This document shows, piece by piece, positions 60,024 through 64,000 of a stretch of DNA of 64,000 nucleotides. This stretch comes from JAEZDR01 sp039811185 (GTDB lineage Bacteria > Bacteroidota > Bacteroidia > Chitinophagales > Chitinophagaceae), in assembly GCA_039811185.1 (NCBI GenBank), contig JBDHYF010000001.1:62001-126000 (forward strand), read 5' to 3'. Each line of letters starts with the position of its first letter. Positions within the stretch are counted from its first letter, which is position 1. The position numbers and the translations under genes are program-made. Under the pieces are notes generated by a model, which searched no databases, was not told where the DNA came from, and saw only the letters and a program-made list of their open reading frames with translations.

Positions 60024-60800
60024 TTAAATCGTTTCTGAGGGCCATTCAAAATCGGCCGTTAATACTTTTGATCTGAGGTTATAATTCAAATCGTCGCTGT
60101 ACATAAACATCAGCGAGCCGCCTTTAATTTCATCGATAATCGGCTTATAATCGGCCCACGACAAAGCAGGACATCCAAAACTTCTTCCCATCATTACACC
60201 GTTCCGGGCGCGTGCAGCATCTACGTAAGAACTTCCATGAATTACCACTGCACGGCTGCGCACATTATCGTTAATACCGGCTTCCAAACCGTCCAGCCGA
60301 AGGCTGTAACCCTTGCTTCCTACATAGGTTTCGCCGGTTAACACAAAACCTAGACTGGATTTATTTGAGTTAGGGGCGTTAGAAAAACTTTCCGCACTCG
60401 ATGCACCCGAATTTTTGCCATGTGCCACATAGGTGTTAAACAAAAGGCGTGCATTTGCCACATCAATCACATACAGCCGTTTTTCACTGCTTGGCTTGCT
60501 GTAATCGGCTATGGTAAGGATGCCGGGTTTTGGAATTTTGTTTTGCGAAAGCAGGTACACATAGCCCTGATAGGCTTTTTCAAAAACATCTTTACTTAAA
60601 TTGAAGCCGGCCACTTCTAAAAGGCTGTAAACCGAGTCGATCTGCTGACGCGCAAACGTCGTTTTCGAACTGTTTTTGGCAATTAAAACCGGAAAATCTT
60701 TCTCTGTTTTTTTGTTTTTTCCATTTCCACCATTATCGGTGAAAGCTATCGAGGTTAGGGCGCAAAAAACCACTCCGCAAACAAGCACTATTCTTTTCAT
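60024..60800 (-). CDS. Murein L,D-transpeptidase catalytic-domain protein
   Basis: 258 residues with a signal peptide (MKRIVLVCGVVFCALTSIAF). The catalytic motif of the YkuD_2 family is visible as VVIHGSSYVD and GRSFGCPAL, giving the His-Ser-Gly-Cys set. Family members crosslink meso-diaminopimelate residues or process peptidoglycan stems in the periplasm, independently of penicillin-binding proteins. Which reaction occurs here cannot be told. Confidence 0.9.
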   Translation of the reverse strand: MKRIVLVCGVVFCALTSIAFTDNGGNGKNKKTEKDFPVLIAKNSSKTTFARQQIDSVYSLLEVAGFNLSKDVFEKAYQGYVYLLSQNKIPKPGILTIADYSKPSSEKRLYVIDVANARLLFNTYVAHGKNSGASSAESFSNAPNSNKSSLGFVLTGETYVGSKGYSLRLDGLEAGINDNVRSRAVVIHGSSYVDAARARNGVMMGRSFGCPALSWADYKPIIDEIKGGSLMFMYSDDLNYNLRSKVLTADFEWPSETI

Positions 60801-60901
60801 TCAGTAGGTTTTTCAAAAGGGTTATTAAATCGGGAGAACAAAATAACAACAACACCTGCAAAAGTTATGTTTAGCAATTACAAAAAATATATTAAAAAAA
60901 A

Positions 60902-61939
60902 TTATGATCCGGACGGCTTTATCCGGGTTCTTTTTGTGTTGAATTCGTTAATGTAAATGCGGATGAGGAGCAGAAATAACGCAATGATGATGGGCCCGAA
61001 AATGAGGCCGATAAAACCGAAGATGTTAACGCCTATGATGACGCCGAAAATGGTAATCAGCGGATGCACATCGCCGAGTTTACGCGCAAAGAATATCCGG
61101 AAAACATTATCTACCAGCCCGATAATGATGAAGCCGTAAAGCAGAATGAGGATAGCTTTACCGTTTTCGCCTTGTGCAAACAGCAGGATGCTGAGGGGTA
61201 GGTAGCCGGCTGCTGCTCCAACGAAAGGAAGCATTGAAGCAATGGCGGTAACAATAAACCAAAACATTACATCGGGCACACCGATAAACATATAGCCGAT
61301 AAGGCCCACCACGCCCTGCAACACAGCAATCAGCGGTACCCCAATGGCGTTGGCATAAACAAGGTTGGAAAGTTCATGGCCGATCCAGCCAATGTTTTCA
61401 TCTTTCAACGGAATGTATTCGTATAAAAAGTCCTCCATTTCAGTACTTTTTACCAGCATAAAATAGAGAATAAAATACATGATGGCCACCGAGGTAAGCG
61501 TGTTAAAAGTTGCACCCAAAATACCCGGAAGCGCATTGGTAATATAAGCGCGTACACCGGCAATGTTATCGTCCGACAACAGTTCAACATTATATTTTTG
61601 CTGAATGTTGCCTGCAAATTTTTGAATGGCAGATAGAACTTCGCTTGAGTTGTTTACGGCATACTCCACTTTGCCCGACAAAACCGACACGAGCGCCCAG
61701 ATAGGCACCAACACTACAAGAAACGATGTGAACATTAAGATGCCTGCGGCGAGATTTCGGCTCCATTTTCTTTTATAAACCAGCCGGTGCATGGAGTTGC
61801 GCATAATAACGTAGAAGGTTACCGCGCCAAGAAAAGCCGGAACAAAGCCCGACATTTCGCGAAACAGCAACACACCAAAAACAACGAGCAGAATAAAAAA
61901 ACTTATCTGTTTTAATTTGTCAGAATTAATGGCTTCCAT
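60902..61939 (-). CDS. AI-2E family transporter (PerM/TqsA-like)
   Basis: 345 residues with about eight membrane helices and the long soluble segment between helices three and four (ISGKVEYAVNNSSEV region). Family motifs are FIGVPDVMFWFIVTAIASMLPF and GDVHPLITIFGVIIGVNIFGFIG. The family includes autoinducer-2 exporters and sodium/proton antiporters, so the name does not prove the substrate. It lies 61 nt after the mutase gene on the same strand. Confidence 0.88.
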   Translation of the reverse strand: MEAINSDKLKQISFFILLVVFGVLLFREMSGFVPAFLGAVTFYVIMRNSMHRLVYKRKWSRNLAAGILMFTSFLVVLVPIWALVSVLSGKVEYAVNNSSEVLSAIQKFAGNIQQKYNVELLSDDNIAGVRAYITNALPGILGATFNTLTSVAIMYFILYFMLVKSTEMEDFLYEYIPLKDENIGWIGHELSNLVYANAIGVPLIAVLQGVVGLIGYMFIGVPDVMFWFIVTAIASMLPFVGAAAGYLPLSILLFAQGENGKAILILLYGFIIIGLVDNVFRIFFARKLGDVHPLITIFGVIIGVNIFGFIGLIFGPIIIALFLLLIRIYINEFNTKRTRIKPSGS

Positions 61940-62000
61940 GTGTTTGCTTGCTTAGAATGTATGCGGCCTAAAAATAATTGCAAATCGGATACCATCCGCA

Positions 62001-64000
62001 CTACATATTTCGCCTGTACTGCCCGCCTACCTTATATAGGGCATTGGTTATTTGGCCGAGCGAACAATACTTTACAGTTTCCATTAATTCTTCAAATAAG
62101 TTTCCGTTACTAATAGCAACCTGCATTAGTCTCTCTATTGCCTCTTTGCTTTTGCCCTCGTTCCGCTTCCAGAATGCGCGCAGGTTTTGTATTTGCTGTT
62201 CTTTTTCTTCGGTTGTGGAGCGGATGACTTCGCCCGGAACAATCGTTGGCGATCCTTTCTTATTTAAAAACGTATTTACGCCAATTATCGGGAGTTCGCC
62301 GGTATGCTTCCGATGTTCGTAAACAAGGCTTTCCTCCTGAATTTTATTGCGCTGATACATTCGCTCCATGGCGCCCAAAACGCCTCCTCTTTCGGTAATT
62401 CTGTCAAACTCCGAAAGCACGGCTTCTTCTACCAAATCGGTAAGCTCTTCAATCAGGAAAGAACCTTGATTTGGGTTTTCGTTTTTAGCGGTGCCCAACT
62501 CGCGGTTAATAATCAGCTGAATGGCCATGGCTCGCCGAACACTTTCCTCGGTAGGAGTTGTGATGGCCTCGTCGTATGCGTTTGTGTGCAGCGAGTTGCA
62601 ATTGTCGTAAATGGCGTAAAGCGCTTGCAGCGTAGTTCGGATATCGTTAAAGTCGATTTCCTGAGCGTGCAGCGAACGGCCGGAGGTTTGAATGTGATAT
62701 TTCAGCTTTTGCGACCTGTCGTTCCCCTTATATTTTTTCTTCATAGCCTTGGCCCATATCCGGCGTGCCACGCGTCCTATAACGCTGTATTCCGGATCCA
62801 TTCCATTGCTGAAAAAGAAAGAAAGATTTGGCGCAAAATCGTCGATGTGCATACCGCGACTCAGATAGTATTCCACATAGGTAAAGCCATTTGCAAGTGT
62901 GAACGCCAGTTGCGTAACAGGATTGGCCCCTGCCTCCGCAATATGATAACCACTGATAGATACGCTGTAGAAGTTCCGCACTTTTCTATCGATAAAATAT
63001 TGCTGCACATCGCCCATCATCTTCAGCGCAAACTCTGTTGAAAAGATACACGTGTTCTGCGCCTGATCTTCTTTTAAAATATCCGCCTGAACGGTGCCTC
63101 TTACCTGCGTTAGGGCCTGTTCTTTAATCCTTGCATAGGTTTCAGCAGAAAGCACTTCATCGCCGCTCAATCCAAGCAGTCTTAATCCAAGGCCATTGTT
63201 ACCTTCGGGAAGCCTTTCGGGCGAAGAAGGATTGTAATAAACCGGCTTACCACCCTGCGCATATTTTTGCTGAAACGCTTTCTCTACTTCATCCCATAAT
63301 CCGTTTTCTTCTATATATTTTTCGCATTCCTGGTCAATTGCAGCATTCATAAAAAATGCAAGTACAATGGGCGCAGGACCGTTAATTGTCATACTCACCG
63401 AGGTCTTCGGATTACACAATTCAAACCCGCTGTAGAGTTTTTTTGCATCATCCACGGTTGCAATGCTTACACCGCTGTTTCCTACTTTGCCATAGATGTC
63501 GGGGCGATGGTCAGGATCTTCTCCGTAAAGCGTTACACTGTCGAAAGCGGTTGAAAGGCGATGTGCAGGCTGCCCCAACGAAACGTAGTGGAACCGCTTA
63601 TTGGTGCGCTCGGGTCCGCCTTCACCGGCAAACATTCTCGTGGGGTCTTCGCCCTGCCGCTTCAGCTCAAAAACACCGGCGGTGTATGGAAACTCACCCG
63701 GAATGTTTTCCTGTAGCTGCCATCTTAAAATATCGCCCCAGTCTTTGTACTTAGGCAAGGCAACTTTTGGAACTTTGGTGCCACTCAGGCTTACCGTATT
63801 CAGCGATTGCCTGATAACTTTATCCCGCACTTTATATTCAAAAAAATCGGACGTATATTTCTGCCGTAATGCGCTCCAATCGCCAATCATCCGTTTGCAT
63901 TCGGGATATAACTTCTCTTCAAAATGTGTTTTAATTTCGAGAAGACCTTCGCTGTTTTGCAGGCCTTCAACTTCCATTACACCGTTAATTTGATATAGTT
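62001..64000 (-). CDS. icmF: Fused acyl-CoA mutase, IcmF type (5' truncated by window edge)
   Basis: The frame stays open past the ATG at 63977 to the right edge (reading LYQINGV before it). 658 residues follow that Met. The segment matches the mutase barrel of the fused isobutyryl-CoA mutase: DPTRMFAGEGGPERTN, LSTAFDSVTLYGEDP, YGKVGNSGVSIAT, SVSMTINGPAP and the C terminus LGQITNALYKVGGQYRRN. In that family an N-terminal B12-binding domain and a GTPase chaperone domain precede this part and would lie off the window. It carries out adenosylcobalamin-dependent carbon-skeleton rearrangement of acyl-CoAs. The exact substrate (isobutyryl-, pivalyl- or other CoA) is open. Confidence 0.9.
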   Translation of the reverse strand, partial: LYQINGVMEVEGLQNSEGLLEIKTHFEEKLYPECKRMIGDWSALRQKYTSDFFEYKVRDKVIRQSLNTVSLSGTKVPKVALPKYKDWGDILRWQLQENIPGEFPYTAGVFELKRQGEDPTRMFAGEGGPERTNKRFHYVSLGQPAHRLSTAFDSVTLYGEDPDHRPDIYGKVGNSGVSIATVDDAKKLYSGFELCNPKTSVSMTINGPAPIVLAFFMNAAIDQECEKYIEENGLWDEVEKAFQQKYAQGGKPVYYNPSSPERLPEGNNGLGLRLLGLSGDEVLSAETYARIKEQALTQVRGTVQADILKEDQAQNTCIFSTEFALKMMGDVQQYFIDRKVRNFYSVSISGYHIAEAGANPVTQLAFTLANGFTYVEYYLSRGMHIDDFAPNLSFFFSNGMDPEYSVIGRVARRIWAKAMKKKYKGNDRSQKLKYHIQTSGRSLHAQEIDFNDIRTTLQALYAIYDNCNSLHTNAYDEAITTPTEESVRRAMAIQLIINRELGTAKNENPNQGSFLIEELTDLVEEAVLSEFDRITERGGVLGAMERMYQRNKIQEESLVYEHRKHTGELPIIGVNTFLNKKGSPTIVPGEVIRSTTEEKEQQIQNLRAFWKRNEGKSKEAIERLMQVAISNGNLFEELMETVKYCSLGQITNALYKVGGQYRRNM

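Noticed and set aside
62304..63041. A 245-codon open frame antisense to the mutase gene.
   Set aside because: The mutase frame is conserved throughout. The antisense product looks like reverse-frame noise rich in His, Val and Phe.
1..64000. CRISPR arrays, insertion sequences, prophage, integrase, tRNA-linked attachment sites and toxin-antitoxin or defence islands.
   Set aside because: No regular repeats, transposase or integrase proteins, terminal inverted repeats or typical defence domains were seen anywhere in the window.

Overview
The window reads as chromosomal DNA of a Bacteroidota bacterium, most likely class Chitinophagia (Chitinophagaceae-like). The evidence is a MurF-alanine racemase fusion, GldF/GldG gliding-motility proteins, an M1 peptidase with a type IX secretion sorting domain, DUF4293 and DUF4834 proteins, many Cys-anchored lipoproteins, a bacterial GGGP synthase, and promoters of the Bacteroidota form TAnnTTTG with almost no Shine-Dalgarno sites. 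No tRNA, rRNA, CRISPR array, insertion sequence, prophage or integrase was seen. Gene content and codon use look like core genome throughout.

Layout. 1-3.1 kb: the 3' part of an ABC exporter, idi, a YcxB-like membrane protein and a small basic protein. 3.1-7.4 kb (minus strand): phenylacetyl-CoA epoxidase genes paaABCD plus the isomerase paaG, with a GGGP synthase upstream. 7.4-11.1 kb: a 368-nt regulatory region and the B12-dependent ribonucleotide reductase nrdJ. 11.2-19.1 kb: an alpha-2-macroglobulin lipoprotein and its partner PBP1C. 19.2-24.9 kb: a soluble-dehydrogenase-like lipoprotein, a candidate 30-residue gene with its own promoter and terminator, a radical SAM/SPASM protein, a secreted M1 aminopeptidase, a small membrane protein and a sugar nucleotidyltransferase. 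25-34.5 kb: glyA, DUF4293, murF, a SurA-like chaperone and the rimP-nusA-infB operon. 34.6-47.3 kb: DUF4834, a HAD hydrolase, a DUF72 protein, two tandem lipoprotein TPR histidine kinases, mrdA-rodA with a metallo-beta-lactamase-fold hydrolase, and a NarL-type two-component pair. 47.6-57.5 kb: a lipoprotein amidohydrolase, a repeat-containing lipoprotein, lspA, then gldF-gldG-terC-murF/alr, and MarC. 57.5-64 kb: a secreted charged protein, a PAP2 phosphatase, a crotonase, an L,D-transpeptidase, an AI-2E family permease and the 3' part of a fused acyl-CoA mutase (IcmF type).

Themes. Cell-envelope construction dominates: two MurF domains, Alr, PBP2, RodA, PBP1C, an L,D-transpeptidase, LspA, lipid-phosphatase and isoprenoid/ether-lipid enzymes. 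Two enzymes, NrdJ and the mutase, need adenosylcobalamin, but no cobalamin genes lie here. The most useful sequence-level observation is that at least eight genes carry an exact TAnnTTTG -7 box ending only 3-8 nt before the start codon. This predicts leaderless or nearly leaderless mRNAs and corrects two start sites. I did not find a clearly new defence or mobile system. The best candidates for something undescribed are the 30-codon transcription unit near 20.5 kb, the hairpin in the rimP-nusA-infB leader, the DnaA-box-like cluster before nrdJ and the duplicated lipoprotein kinases.
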